DNA of 64,000 bases from Branchiostoma floridae (taxonomy: Eukaryota; Chordata; Leptocardii; Amphioxiformes; Branchiostomatidae), in the NCBI RefSeq assembly GCF_000003815.2, contig NW_023365750.1, positions 312,479 to 376,478 of the forward strand, written 5' to 3'. A program made the position numbers and the translations under genes. Below the pieces are notes generated by a model. That model did not search any database. It was not told the DNA's origin and worked only from the letters and a program-made list of their open reading frames with translations. Each line of letters opens with the position of its first letter. Positions within the stretch are counted from its first letter, which is position 1. Positions 1 through 21,915 of this stretch are shown piece by piece.

Positions 1-9407
<9,407 letters not shown>

Positions 9408-9604
9408 TTGCTTACAAATTTTATTTTATTGGACTTTATTGGATTCTTTGTCCAAGATATACAAAAGGGGGTGTCTTGTCTATCCACATTAAGTTCCAAT
9501 CTATAAACCTTCATATTTGTAACATTTAAAGTTAAGTTAAAACACTACAAAAATTCTTAAATGTGTCTAAAGGCATTTTCCAGGAATGTAACATAGGTTA
9601 TAAT

Positions 9605-9680
9605 AACACGATCCAAATCTAAAGGGGAAAATCTAATTTATTCCCCTTTTTTCGTCTTGAATATTGAAATATCAAGACGA
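9605..9680. repeat. Terminal hairpins of the left arm
   Basis: The first 76 bp hold two nested palindromes. AAAGGGGAA pairs with TTCCCCTTT around an AT core (about 9620-9650), and TCGTCTTGA pairs with TCAAGACGA (9652-9680). The mirror copy is at about 28992-29067. Confidence 0.6.
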
Positions 9681-9779
9681 CAAAACTTAAAATCAAAGCC
9701 TTTTAGACTGTGATATCAAAAATTAAAGACATAGAAAAATTCAAAAAGTGAACTCTAGAGGCTTAGATCTCTGGGGTAA

Positions 9780-10132
9780 CGAGGGAACTCCCCTCGTGTG
9801 ACTGCCACAAAATCAAAAGGACAGCCATTGAGACTTAGATCTATGGGGTTAACGAGGAAACTCCCCTCGCCTGAACGTCAACAACCACTACGCGAGGGGA
9901 CTCCCCTCGTCAAATCCGCGGTAGGAGTTCCAGCACGAGGGGACTCCCCTCGTAGTCCTACATAAGGGCACGCTGGCTGTCTTCAGGTACTACACGAGGG
10001 AACTCCCCTCGCAAAGGCCGACACAAGGGGCACGCTGTCTCCAGTTCCAGCACGAGGGGACTCCCCTCGCAAGTCCTACATACTAGGGGCACGCTGGCTG
10101 TCTTCAGGTACTACACGAGGGAACTCCCCTCG
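9780..10132. repeat. Seven 17-bp palindromes, left subterminal array
   Basis: CGAGGGGACTCCCCTCG or a one- or two-base variant (CGAGGGAACTCCCCTCG, CGAGGAAACTCCCCTCG) occurs at 9780, 9853, 9893, 9936, 9995, 10053 and 10116. The intervening text is also partly repeated (AAGGGGCACGCTG, TCTTCAGGTACTACA). Arrays of this kind near element ends are typical transposase-binding or foldback repeats. Confidence 0.7.
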
Positions 10133-13131
10133 CCAAGGCCGACACAAGGGGCACTCTGTCTCCACGAGAGGGCAAGTCCGACACCACAGTGGTGTTCCTC
10201 CATCAAGTCCGACACCAGAGGAAGTTCAAGTCCGGCACTTTGGAGTTTCTCACCCGACCTGACACATGGGGACACGGGCCCGTCCTGACGTGAACAAGGT
10301 GAGGTACGATATACAGTTTTACTTATATGACACACCCACAACAAAGTGAACTTTTGATCAGTGTATTATAGTCCATTACACTCAGGTCATCGACAATAAG
10401 TATGCAAGAAGAGTTCTATATTACATGTCATATATTCCAGACGCTCCTATGAATATAAATAAATGAACATGATAAAGCCATAGTTACTCTTCCATGGTTA
10501 CACGTGACTAGATCTCTGCCCAAAACATAGCTTAAACGAAAATAAATATGATAAATTCATTTAACGGTTTCCTTTTCCCTTTGAGATGATATAGACAGTT
10601 TCACTTACAGTATATGATATCCAAACCAGGCACAGGTCTATCGATATTTACAATCCAAAAGGTACTTCATTTAAACTTTTTTTTCAATTCTGCACGTATC
10701 CGTTATGCTACTATCTACAAGAAAAGCATCATGGTATGTTTGATGGCACTGATACTATGAAACACAAAAGCACGAACATTTGGCTATGGAATAACAGAAA
10801 ACAAAGACCATTCAATACATTTTGGCTAATATTTAAAGAAATGAGAAATAAACAGCAGAGCGGTGAGGTCTCAATCTAGCTACTCGACCACGTCATCTTC
10901 CGCCTGCACGGGCACCACGAGAGCGTCCTCGGCCTTTATTTCCACCTACAAGCTTCCTCTCCCCCACAGTTGATCTTTAGACGGCGATCTAAGTAATGAA
11001 AATTGCATCATAGTAAGTAACAATTTTACAGCATGACGTCCTCATTACAACAAAAGAAAGTCTATTAGTAATAACCATACAGAAGTTTAACTAGGCAGGT
11101 CTGTGAACCCATCCAATATCTAGTATATTTTGGAGCACAACTTTTCACCTCTACACTTTCGAGCTCCTCTTCCAACAGACGGTCAAGCTCTTTACAGATG
11201 CCTGTCTCTGCCCCGTCTCTATTTTTGAGCGTCGTAAAGGTCGCACATCTCCGCTGAGCCAGGAAGTATTTCGAGGTGCTGTTTCGGTGTTCTTGTCTTC
11301 TCGTGTCCCAGTCTTTCGGCGACTTCACTGAACAGCTGATCTGAGTTGAGAAGGAATAACATTATTTTAATACTTCATACATTAATAAAAGAGATAACGT
11401 GAGCGTGTGTGCTTGTATGATCCAAAGGGCAACGAAAATAACCATGCAGTCCTGTGAATCAGTTGCGCCCTGCATCTCTATACTTTTGACCATTGCCAGT
11501 TTCTAAAACATTTTCACATTGCATCGTTCCAGACCCACATAGGATATATTGACATAATTAAATGATAACATTTACGCGCCAATCGATTTCCGCTGCCACG
11601 GTTTATACTGAAAATGGCAATGCAAAGAAAAGTGTGTTTGCAGTACTGCTACTGGAGTAATGTGCTTTTGAAAATACAGTCAACGGCTAACCGCATGATA
11701 TTTGTTGAACCTAATCTTAGCATACTTTCACCGATTTTTAAAATTTTCGAAGCACATGTATTTCACAATTGGTTTGGTGCGTCAGCATGTGCGTCAGCAT
11801 GTCGTTAGGTCGTACCTGCGAGATAATGCACGTTGTTTTGTTTACACGGTAACCTTTTAATAACTAAACAAGAGTCCGTTTTGTGTAAAAAAAAGGAATA
11901 GAAAGGAAAGGAAAACTTTGTTTGCAAATCATAGACGATAAGGGAGTGAGCAATACTTAGACGTACGTCCTCCAATGCAGGCACAGTGATTTTGAAATAA
12001 CGTCATCAACATAATTACGAGGCAACCACAGAGGAGTGCTCAGATGGCCAAAAGAAACGTTAACAAAGTTGACATTGACCGTCGAAATAACAAATACCCA
12101 CATACCAAATGTCATTACAATCCATTTAAAGGTTCAAAGTTATGCTGGCCACAAATATCCGTAAACATAAACAGACACACACTGACACAGATACACTCTC
12201 TAAGCAGATATAGAAGTAGTCGGAAATATTACACTGGCGAAGAGTGGAGAGTAACACAAATGGCGTGATGTGTGAGTGAGTTGCGCCCCTTTTCTGCGCC
12301 TGGTAAATAATAAATCTAAAAGTGAAAGGCCTTGTCGGGGCGTTCTCCCGTCATCCTTTATACTATTCAACCCCCTATTTGCGGTTACATGTTTGGTTGT
12401 CGTCATAACATATTTATCGTTCCCGAAAACTGATCTACCGGGTGCTTATTTTGAATGTGACCATAGCATAAGGAAGTTACCTGCTAAGAGATGCACATGG
12501 TTTTGTTTGTCCTTATTTCTAACATGGGCAGGCCAGTGGGTACTAGTAATTTGGAAGCGAATATGAAAAAGCCAAACCGTAACTTTTCAAACTCCCCGAT
12601 TTCAGGTTTGCTATGCCAATCGCCATCCTTCTATCATTTGAAACTCACATATTCAGCATACAGTGGCCGGCGGTAAGGGAGCTTGAAAACGTTTTTCTTA
12701 AGGTCTCGCCTTTCCACGTCTGCTCGAAGCTTACCGTTTCGCGTGGCAGTGCCAATTTGTTTGACAGACGAACGTGCGATTTTGTTTTAGGAATCTGTTT
12801 GGAAATTACAAAACCAACTCCCTTCTGGACAATTAATGTCGACCTCACAAATCTGAGGTTCACTTCCTGTATATATAAAATAACTCTGCTGTACCTTGGC
12901 TGTACCAACGTAAGCTTTTGCTTCTGCTAATGTTTTGTTTTGCAACCTTCACAAATAACACATGTACTACGTAGATCATGGGTTACAGAAGGTAATACGG
13001 AACGTGGATAAATACCGTTCCATTCTTATGTACTGGTGGTAGCCTTCTTCGCAGACCCTAGCAGCTCTCTCGTATATTTTTTGGGAAAGAAACAGGTTTT
13101 CACTTTGAGCCAGCGATGCGCAGTGACTGGA

Positions 13132-13205
13132 CTCCCGACTCAAACACATGTGAAATGGTACACCCCGCCTCCCGACTCAAACACATGTGAAATGGTACAC
13201 CCCGC
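13132..13205. repeat. 37-bp tandem duplication, left arm only
   Basis: The unit beginning CTCCCGACTCAAACACATG occurs twice (13132-13168 and 13169-13205). The mirrored position in the right arm has one copy. Confidence 0.8.
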
Positions 13206-13269
13206 CGGCCACAAGAACGTAGTAGAAGCGAAAACACGACCTAAAAATATATAAACCAGGCACTAACTA

Positions 13270-14288
13270 GAGTTCGGCGACCTCATACCTCCATGAAAAT
13301 TTAGAGCTTTCGTAAATTTCATGCAATTGACTAGCACATTAACATAATTTATGCATGGTATTGTTCGTCATTGACTAACGTACACATGTCACCATTATAA
13401 AATTCCCATTATTAATCATAAAGCGTTTTTGCAATTTTTACATAAATTAGGCAAATAAGTTCCTCATTACCATATTTGGTATCTGCTTATATTCCACCTA
13501 TCATAGTTAACATGTGTTACATTTATTGAAGTCCAGTTATTGAAAACAATGGAATTATACAATTTCCTCATTAATCATGCAAATTAAGTCCTCATTTGCA
13601 TAAAATGTATATCATTATGAACATATTTGCCTAAGGTACCCGCATGCCTAGTATGATGCCAATCCATCAATCCTTTCTGCAGTTACCCTCTTTAGAATGT
13701 CTTGACAAAAACGCCCCTGCAGTTCCGCAATTAAATGTTAGGGGGCTGAAACCTGCCCCACTTTGTCATGACACTGCAAGCTATCTACCAGCCAAATGTC
13801 AAGACCATATCACATCCAGGACAAGAGATACATTGAAAAAACTGCCATGATATAATATCCTCATTAATTATGCGAATGTACTCCTATTTTGCATAATTAG
13901 TATTTTATCTTGTACAAAATTGTCTAAGGTACCTACATACCAAAAATGATGAAAATCCGTTGTTCCCTTCTTGAGTTATCCTCGTCAGAAGTTTTTGACA
14001 AAAATGCCCCTGCTATTCCCAAACTAGACGCTAGGGGGCCCAAACTTACGTAATTTTTTCCTGAGCACAAGAGCTATCTAATGCTTAAAAATCTTGACCA
14101 TAGCATGTTCAGAACACCGAGATAGCAAAACCGGAAGTTGCGCTGCAGTACCAAGGCCACACACCAGGGGGCCCAAAATTGACCTTGACCTTCGTCTTCC
14201 CAATCCCTACCTACATACCAAATATCATTGTAGTCCATCAAGAGGTTCTCAAGTTATGATGACCACAAATATGCGGACACACACACAA

Positions 14289-14319
<31 letters not shown>

Positions 14320-14357
14320 GACACACTCAAAACTATACCTCCATTTTTTCATGGAGG
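13270..14357. mobile_element. ~1.09-kb insertion in the left arm with TAA flanks
   Basis: The right arm is uninterrupted here (CACTAATTAAACG on the complementary strand). The left arm carries about 1.09 kb flanked by TAA on both sides. The ends contain CCTCCATGAAAA and TTTTTTCATGGAGG as inverted repeats. Inside are TTTGCATAATT words, GACAAAAATGCCCCTGC twice, and a CA microsatellite near 14280-14330. A 3-bp TWA-type duplication suits Harbinger-like elements. Exact ends may be off by 1-2 bp. No transposase is visible. Confidence 0.65.
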
Positions 14358-14497
14358 TAATTAAACGCCAATGTCCGTGAAAAAATTTTTAAATACTCTC
14401 CACGTAGATTTTGGTGGTGAAATTGCGGCTGAGCTCTGTTTGTCGAGTACGTAGATTTAGGTCACGAAGGAGAAACCTTGCCATTGTGCGGACAGGC

Positions 14498-15034
14498 TAC
14501 TCTCCAAGCAGAGGTTAGTAGTTTTTATCGGGCTTTCTATTTTATACTGGCAAAGTTGAAACCTATATAAACGGGTTTGGGCGGGCGGACCTCAAGAAAC
14601 AATACAAAATAGAAATATCCCGTCCCTCGGATAGGACGTTAAATGGAGTCCCCGTGTCAAGGGAGAGTCACACCCCGGGCGCGTAAAAGTACCCGCCACA
14701 ACTATCTAATAGAGTAGGGGACCTTCCCGGTGTGAGTGGATCAAACCATTCCGGCAAAATGGGGTAGGGAATTTCCCAAGCAGCCTCGTAACCCCTACTT
14801 CGCCTATTGCACTATTGAATCAGTTAGTCGAACTTGTTCTGACTTAGGGAGAAGAGATGCCGCCACAGTGAGCGTAGTTCAGTGCCTAGAAGTGATCGAT
14901 GGCCTTGCACTGCGCAAACTCGTTAAAAAAGGCCCGACAAAAATGACTAAAAAACGGTTAAAACCAGCCGGAGTCTAACCATTTATCGAGTCGAAATAAA
15001 GGCACAAACAAACAAACCTCTGCTTGGAGAGTAC
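14498..15034. mobile_element. MITE (TCTCCAAGCAGAGG family) with an inner insertion
   Basis: Begins CTACTCTCCAAGCAGAGGTT and ends with the inverted form (ACCTCTGCTTGGAGAGTA). About 190 bp at 14627-14815 is absent from the mirrored copy (22652-23000) and contains GAGTAGGGGACCTTCCCGG, a motif also found near 45750. Confidence 0.6.
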
Positions 15035-15887
15035 AGACCGGCTGCCCGGAGCGCAAGCGAAAAATTTTATCAGATTTTAAGAGGCCAATGTTTGGGCTAG
15101 ATGAAAGTATTTTTATCAACAACCGACCCGATTTTCTGGTAATATCTGCTTGATGAATACTGGCTCTTTATGCCTTAAATGGCCATGGATAATTTCCGCC
15201 GTTTCGTCACCGTAACATCTGCTTGGAGACTATAAAACACCCACATGGAGATGTGATAAACAGAGCAGCCAGGAGTGAGATGTTTATCTTCGAAACTCAA
15301 CCATGACAGGGAAAGGTCGGAAATAGACACACGGCAGGTCCGCGGGAGAGACTTGCGTTCATTCACACAGTTCGGAGAATATATATAATAATTTTTATGT
15401 GTTGAATTGTGTTGATCTGTTACTATTTGATCCATATTCGACTGTCGTGCCTGACAGACAGAATGACAGAAGGATGATGTGTAGTTCGGAGGGGAGAGGG
15501 GTCTTTTGAGTACAGTAATCATCAAGTTTAATAGCTTAGAAATCAAGCTGATTTATACCAAGAGAATGCGGTCCACATTGTTTAGATATTATTAAGTCAA
15601 GTTTTCTTTTCGTCGCCTTCTTATTAAGCAGAAAAGCTGGAGTCTGCCAGACAACTAAAACTAGTAAAAGACCTAAACATTCCTCTATTTTGTACCGTTT
15701 TCTTGATATCTATCAGGGTCTAACGGGGTCTAACGTTTTTATCGGGCTTTCTATTTTGTACCCTTTTGTTGATGCCTCGCAGCCGCGGAGCCTGACCTCT
15801 GCTTGGAGCGTGTGTGTCAGGGCGCTGTTAGGTTGCTGTAGAGATTCCTTTGAGGCATGTTGGCCCGAGAGCCGAGGGGGTGTAGCT

Positions 15888-16300
15888 TGAATCGATGAAT
15901 TTGAATGAATGAATTTATTGCTCAACAATCGCACAACGAAGGTACAATGCCTGGCAATCAATAACAACTAATTATAAAATAGCTATATAGACAATAGTGC
16001 TAAGAGGCTACATACAAACAACAACAAAATATTATCGATAAAAGTATAGTTATGTTTGAGTAATCTGGTCTCGCATTTGGAATACATTATCACTGCGGAG
16101 GATAAGACTAGAGGAGTCGGGCTGTATAGGCCCTGGAAACAGCCTGAACACTTTTGATACACAGAGAAAGTGATGAATACCAGATGATTCAACAGCCGCA
16201 TATGACACAGTGCTTATGTTACACGTAGAAACTTCCACCGACCACTTCAGTTGACCACTTCAGCTCAGGCTTTAGGCTTTATCACATAAAGATGCCGGTT
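15888..16300 (-). mobile_element. Possible LINE 3'-end remnant, inner left arm
   Basis: On the minus strand the block ends in GAGCAATAAATTCATTCATTC, a repeat tail like those of CR1/L2-type LINEs. Similar sequence (AACAGCC, CCAGATGATTC, GGCCTGGAAACAGCC) recurs inverted at about 20520-20640. No intact protein. Confidence 0.4.
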
Positions 16301-16511
16301 GAATTGAAAGAAATACACATAGTGCTCAGGATTTGGAGAGTCAGCCCTGGTTGTGCGTACTGAACTGCCAACCGATAGATAAATAAAATAAGCAACAAAA
16401 AAGGGACTGAAATAAACAATTCATGAAAAGCTTCTTATCCCCCAGCTACGAGAGGGAGAGAGAATCGCAAATGCACTCTACAGTCACTTGCTTTAGACTT
16501 AGAGTAGAGTA

Positions 16512-17426
16512 CAGTCAAACCTGTCTATAGCGGCCACTCAAGGGACTGGTCAAAATTGGCCACTATAGAGAGGTGGCCACTATAGAGAATATGCTAATTA
16601 ATTGACCACAAGCAATAAGTTACACATGGTTTTAGTACCCACTGATCTTTATTCACATAATACAGTACTGTACATGTACTGCAATGATTTTTACACTATA
16701 TGTATTAAGAAAACAAAAGCTATAAAAAGTTTTAAATGTTCTACAGTTGATATTGTCTGAAGAGACCGGTATCGTCATATTTCTTTGATGTTTCGTCTTG
16801 TATCCTTTGATACGTCGCCGTCCGTGTGTTCCCGCTCGCGTTCACACGTCAGATTCGCCCATTATGCTAATGTGGTACTCACAAGAAAACGTCATTTTAG
16901 ACTTATCTCTTAATAAATGTAAGAATAAGATCTACCATAGTCGGAGGTTCACATCATTTTGTCTTTGTAACAATTAATTTAGAAATTTGTTTGTCTAGAA
17001 ATTGCGATGTAAATTAACCTAAGCGATAGTGTATTAGAACGTAACTTTAACACAATTTACCTCCGTAATATTGGTGTTGTCTATTGACCTTATATGACCT
17101 CGTTTGTCAGCGGGTATGGGTAGCGCCAGTTTACAAAGTTTTGTTTTGAAAATAAGTCAAAGAGGTTTTAAATCAGGCGTAGGGTGACGATAGGGCCGCT
17201 GTATATGGCCGAACGCGTGCCGAAACATAGATCAGCGGTCCGCGTGGCCGTAATCGGCAGTGTTTTTGTACCTGCGGGACCGGAAATCGTGTGGCCGTGG
17301 CCGCGTTGGACAGGGTGGCCGCTAAGCCTATTTCTTAATCATTACGAATCCAAGGGACCGACAAAAAGTGGCCACTATGGGCAGGTGGCCGTTACGCAAA
17401 GGTGGCCGCTAATACAGGTTTGACTG
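16512..17426. mobile_element. TIR element (CAGTCAAACCTG family), palindrome core
   Basis: Perfect inverted ends CAGTCAAACCTG and CAGGTTTGACTG flanked by TA (16510-16511, 17427-17428). Sub-terminal sequence repeats GTGGCCACTATAGAG words. Non-autonomous. Same family as 600-1639. Confidence 0.72.
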
Positions 17427-17747
17427 TATAGTGGTTTCAGCCGGGGCTGTTCTTCCATAATTGTACGGGATGTGTGCGTCGCCGCATGTGAGCGTTCCAT
17501 GTGTTTCTTTGTGCCGTCGCCAGCTTACCGGGAAACTCTCAAGATGCACCTAACGGTTACCGGGCAACAATAGAAATACTGGTTGATTACAGAAAGGGTC
17601 CGGAAAATGTTGCTCGGATTATGGGCAAAAATAGGTCTCGGAATGGGTTCTTGACAAAGGGACCGAACCATCAGATAATGACAACCTGCTGCGCTCATGA
17701 ACCGCCCCCGTCAGCTTTGGAATGTACTTCCCTTGAGCTAAGTTACC

Positions 17748-17897
17748 TACTCTCCAAGCAGAGGTTGGTGGGAAAAATCAGTGACCTTTTCCTTTCATAA
17801 TTCTTTTTCCAACCTTGGTGGGAAGGCCTGGTCGATAAAAAAAAATTGTGAAAGGAAAAGGTCACGATTTTTCCCACCAACCTCTGCTTGGAGAGTA
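17748..17897. mobile_element. Compact palindromic MITE (TCTCCAAGCAGAGG family)
   Basis: 150 bp. The left half (TACTCTCCAAGCAGAGGTTG...GACCTTTTCC) is mirrored by the right half (GGAAAAGGTCACG...CAACCTCTGCTTGG). It is a near-complete hairpin. Confidence 0.7.
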
Positions 17898-17940
17898 GAG
17901 TTACCTTGGTCCCAGCGAGAAAAATCCGCTTAGGTCTAAG

Positions 17941-18134
17941 TCACATTTCAAAACCGGGGCCCGGTCGGGATGTTTTAAGAAAAGAAAAATTACAATGTCT
18001 ACCTAGAAATATACACAAAGCATGCCCTTGAATCTTCTTTTGACATTTTGTGTATAATTTTTTTATGATACTTTTTATATCATTCTTTTCGCTCCCGAAA
18101 GCTGCCCGGCCGGGCCCCGGTTTGGAAATGTGAG
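17941..18134. mobile_element. Palindromic MITE with CCGGGGCCCGG ends
   Basis: TCACATTTCAAAACCGGGGC at the left matches, inverted, GCCCCGGTTTGGAAATGTGA at the right. The AT-rich interior is non-coding. Confidence 0.65.
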
Positions 18135-19466
18135 CCTTCCGCATCGGTCGGAACTCGCTGCGAGAAATTATGTTCGGCACCCGCTCGGGCTATCCCAAGT
18201 TCATTTAGGGTCACACTTGGAACACCAAGTGGCAACCCGGACAGTAGTACCCGGGCAGTTCAGCACCGTGATATCTTGGCCTATTGCCTATGATGATGAT
18301 GGCGATTGGATACCTTCAAATAAAGTTCTAGTACATGTACACCCCTCTCCCTCGGTCCACAGATAACAAAGACACTATACGTGTCCTTTGAATCTTTTTC
18401 ATCACTATGGCAAACGCAAATCCAAAATTACCAATTTTTTTTCTTCTTTTTTTGGCTGACAGAACAGTAAAACATTTCTGGTAATAATAATTTGCAACAA
18501 CGGTGGAAACGTGAAAACAAGATAAACATTACCTTTCCCCCGTTCTTGTAGAGTTTCAGTATTGATTTCGGTACAGTATTCCGGTTACATCTAGGGTAGA
18601 GTCGAGTTCTTCTGGCGCTGCAAGGAACGTCCGGTTCCAAATCTGACAGACTCCAGTTCTATCCCAGATTTATCCCAGATGCATGTTTTCCCAAGAGTTC
18701 CATCTCAAAGTCGAACTTGGGGATACAACGGTATTCATATGCCAGACACCCGAGTAAATAGAATTAGAAGACTACAAACATGGTAACGAGTTTTCATCTA
18801 GTAAACACGACCTCAGCTCTGTAAGAAAAGATCCAAAATGAGACCTGTCTGCCCCGCGCTCGGGTCCCTGAGGGACAGAAGTATGCTGCCAGCCCCTCGT
18901 TTGACAACCTCGTAACTACGCGGGTCAGGGAGAGGCCCCGTGCCTGCCTGTCAGATCTGTTTCCAATTAAGATTTTTTTGCTCCGAACAAAGCTGAGTGA
19001 CTCAGCGAGAGTGAGCTGTCTTCGTCATTTTGAAGCTCTGAGACTCGTCTTCAACTTTGATAGACTGCTATTGATGCTGTTTGGTGACTTTCCTGTTTCG
19101 TTGACCGTAAGTCGTAACTTTATAGTACTAGTCGTCAGCGCGTTTTGACTCAATATCAGCATGAATAGTTGTACTACTTGCAGGGTATAAATCCGCGAAG
19201 AAAGCCAGGAGGAACCCTACAAGTAATAGGGAAGAGGTCATGTCGGATAGCCCGGAAGTTGTCATGATGTCGGATACAGGAAAGTGGTGGTTTCTGAAGG
19301 AAAGTAAAAAGGATGCGCTGCTCCATAACGGAGCTGATCTAGGAACCATCCAGAACATCGGCGTACCTAGTTGTGTCGGCTATCTGAAGGTTAGTACGAT
19401 TATGGTCATGATATTTTCAATGATTTGTTTAGAGTGGTCAGGTGTGGTACCAGCCTGGAAGTGTGG
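18135..19466. other. Central core of the palindrome, no recognised gene
   Basis: Single-copy-looking sequence between the inner arms. I see no long reading frame or RNA gene. A weak candidate is a signal-peptide-like reading on the minus strand from the ATG at 19239-19241 (MTSSLLLVGFLLAFFAD), too short and unsupported to call a gene. Confidence 0.3.
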
Positions 19467-19675
19467 TACTCTCCAAACAGAGGTTAGGCGGCGGCTGTTT
19501 TTTTTAATCGTTTTTAGTAGTTTTTATCTGGCTTTCTATTTTATATTGAATCTTGTATTGCCAAAACCTAACTGGCTGGCGGACTTCAAGAAACAATGCA
19601 AAATAGAAAGCCCGATAAAAACGACTAAAAAAACGTAAAACAAAACATCCGGAGCCTAACCTCTGCTTGGAGAGG
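19467..19675. mobile_element. MITE (TCTCCAAGCAGAGG family)
   Basis: Starts TACTCTCCAAACAGAGGTTA and ends TAACCTCTGCTTGGAGAG. The interior has the paired TTTTTATC/GATAAAAA and CTTTCTATTTTATA/CAAAATAGAAAG motifs shared by all copies in this region. Confidence 0.65.
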
Positions 19676-20769
19676 AGTGTGGCAGAACAATGTAGTCCAG
19701 ACTAGAGATAGTTTCCCAAACGTCAGTACTGCTAAAGGGCCACCAAAGGAATTCTATAATGGCTTGAACTGGAGCCAAAGCCCAGGCTATACATATCTAC
19801 TCTGCAACATTCGCCCTCAGTTGTACCCAAATGTGCACGATAGATATGATATAGATCGGGGTTGGGCACCCGGACTACAACTCGAGAACTTTGAACATGT
19901 GTAGACAAATGAGATCAAATGACTATGTTGAACACGACAGTAATCACGGGAAAATCAGGTCCTAACAGTCGTTCATTTTCTTTTTTTTTTTGCATGTTCG
20001 TGCTCCTAAAACTAGTTTAGTCGCTAATCATCTAATGTTATGGCGTTTTCCCGGGAGAAACTGACTAGTAATTTCAGGCCCACAGCGCGGGGAAGGCACA
20101 AACGCCCCCCTGTCTGACCTCTGATTATACCCCGCGGCCGGCTGGGGAGGGGGCATGTTTTTCTCTCGCCGAATCCACCATTGCCTGTATGTGTGCTACA
20201 AACCCGCCATCCAGGCTAGCATTTATGACTATTCAAGACCATTCATCTCCGTTAACCCTTCCAGTGTCGGAAATGGAATACCCAGCCTTCTAGGATCCTT
20301 CATATTCTTTTTCTTTGTGTAGATATAATAGATTACCCTTAGTACTCACTTATTAATAGTTCAAATTATTATGAGAAACCTGAAATGTGTGTAGTTTTCC
20401 TTTATTTGCTTATTTATCTATCGGCTTGGCTGTTAGGTACGCCTACCAGGGATGTCCCCACTGTGGGATGTCCCCAAAGCCTGCTTTGAACCGGCGGAGA
20501 ACTGAAGTGATCGGTGAAACCTGATCCTTGTAATAGATTCACTTGGTCATAGGCGGCTGTTGGATCATCTGGTGTTCATCACTTTGCGTATCAAAGATGC
20601 AAGGCTGTTTCCAGGACCTATACAGCCCTACTCCTCTAGCCTGAGAACCACCCTGACCCTAGTGGCCACACAGGCTCAAAATCCTTTCGAATACTAACCA
20701 CGAGTTATCAAGTGAAATGATTGAGGCAGCGGTCGCCACGGACGAATGGTACTCAAGCTGCAACTCCTC

Positions 20770-20982
20770 TACTTTCCAAGTAGAGGTTAGGCTCCGGCTT
20801 TCTTTTATAACGTTTTGTTTAGTCGTCTTTATAGGGCTTTCTATTTTGTATTGATTCTTCAAGTCCGCCAGGTTTTGACAAAACAAGACACAACCGGTAA
20901 CAATATAAAATGGAAAGCTCGATAAAAACGACAAAAAACGTTAAAAAAAAACAGCGGGAACCTAACCTCTGCTTGGAGAGTA
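20770..20982. mobile_element. MITE (TCTCCAAGCAGAGG family)
   Basis: TACTTTCCAAGTAGAGGTTA to TAACCTCTGCTTGGAGAGTA. Same interior as 19467-19675 (GGGCTTTCTATTTTGTATTG). A further partial copy follows at about 21039. Confidence 0.65.
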
Positions 20983-21915
20983 CAACTACTCGGCACTAGG
21001 GCCAACATGCCTCCAAGGAATCTCTACAACAGCCCCCCTACTGTCCAAGCAGAGGTTACGCTCCGACCGCGAGACATCAACAAAACGGTACAAAATAGAA
21101 AGCCCGATATAAACTTTTAAAAATCGTCAAAAACAGAGCCAGGGGTCATTTTTCATAAATGTGGACCGCATTTTGTATATATTCGTATTCAACAGCGCTA
21201 ACTAGGTTATGACATGAATACTAGACAAGGCCTCCGCCCTGCAAATTAACTACGCATTGTTTCTGTCAGGCCGTGGAATATGGCCTCAATCAAGTAGATC
21301 CATGTACAGCAATTCAACACAGAAAAGTCATTATTCTCCGAACTGTGTGAATGAACGCAAGTCTCTCCCGCGGACCTGCCGTGTGTCTATTTCCGACATT
21401 TCCCTGTCATGGTTGAGTTTCGAAGATAAACATCTCACTCCTGGCTGCTCTGTTTATCAAATCTCCATGTGGGTGTTTTATAGTCTCCAAGCACACGGTG
21501 GCGAAACGGCGGGAATGGCCAAATATTCCCTGGGAAAACGCAGACTCCTAACGAGGCACGCAAAGTTTACCGATCCCTACAACACGCACGCACGGGACAC
21601 CCGCCGCCTAACACCCGCCGGCCCTCGAACCAGCTGGCCCCTACTAACACGAGCCTCTTGCGAGCGATGTTGGGGACCGGCGTAAGTGGGGCCATCTGGT
21701 AGTGGGGTGGGTGCATAGAGGCGGGAGGGCGCGCGTTAGGCAGGGGATCGGTAACTCTTATTTGCGACTCTTATTTGCGAAGCTTCTCGAGCAGGTTTCC
21801 CAGGGTAGGCCAAATAAGGCATAAAAAGCCAGTATTCATCAAGCAGATATTACCAGAAAATCGGGTCGGTTTTTGATCAAAATACTTTCATCTAGCCCAA
21901 ACATTGGCCTCTTAA

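Larger units (their letters stand above)
9605..13269. repeat. Palindrome, left outer arm
   Basis: Pairs with 23125-29067 in inverted orientation. Apparent short reading frames (for example 12044-12268, 12276-12566, 12613-12930) occur identically in both arms, which follows from the duplication and is not evidence of coding. I recognise no protein family in them. Confidence 0.75.

Noticed and set aside
9780-10132. Regularly spaced palindromic repeats as a CRISPR-like array
   Set aside because: Eukaryotic context, spacers uneven (23-56 bp) and themselves repeated, and the array is mirrored at the other end of the element.
10111-10344. Frame of 77 codons on the minus strand (mirror at 28328-28561)
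   Set aside because: It consists partly of the 17-bp palindrome array and is present in both arms only because of the duplication.
12044-12930. Several reading frames of 61-105 codons, conserved perfectly between 12044-12930 and 23427-24313
   Set aside because: The conservation is at DNA level from the inverted duplication and applies to all frames. No recognisable domain and no codon-like pattern of change.
19240-19638. 132-codon frame in the palindrome core
   Set aside because: The second half reads through a MITE (19467-19675). The first 50 codons have no known domain and an equally open frame exists on the other strand.
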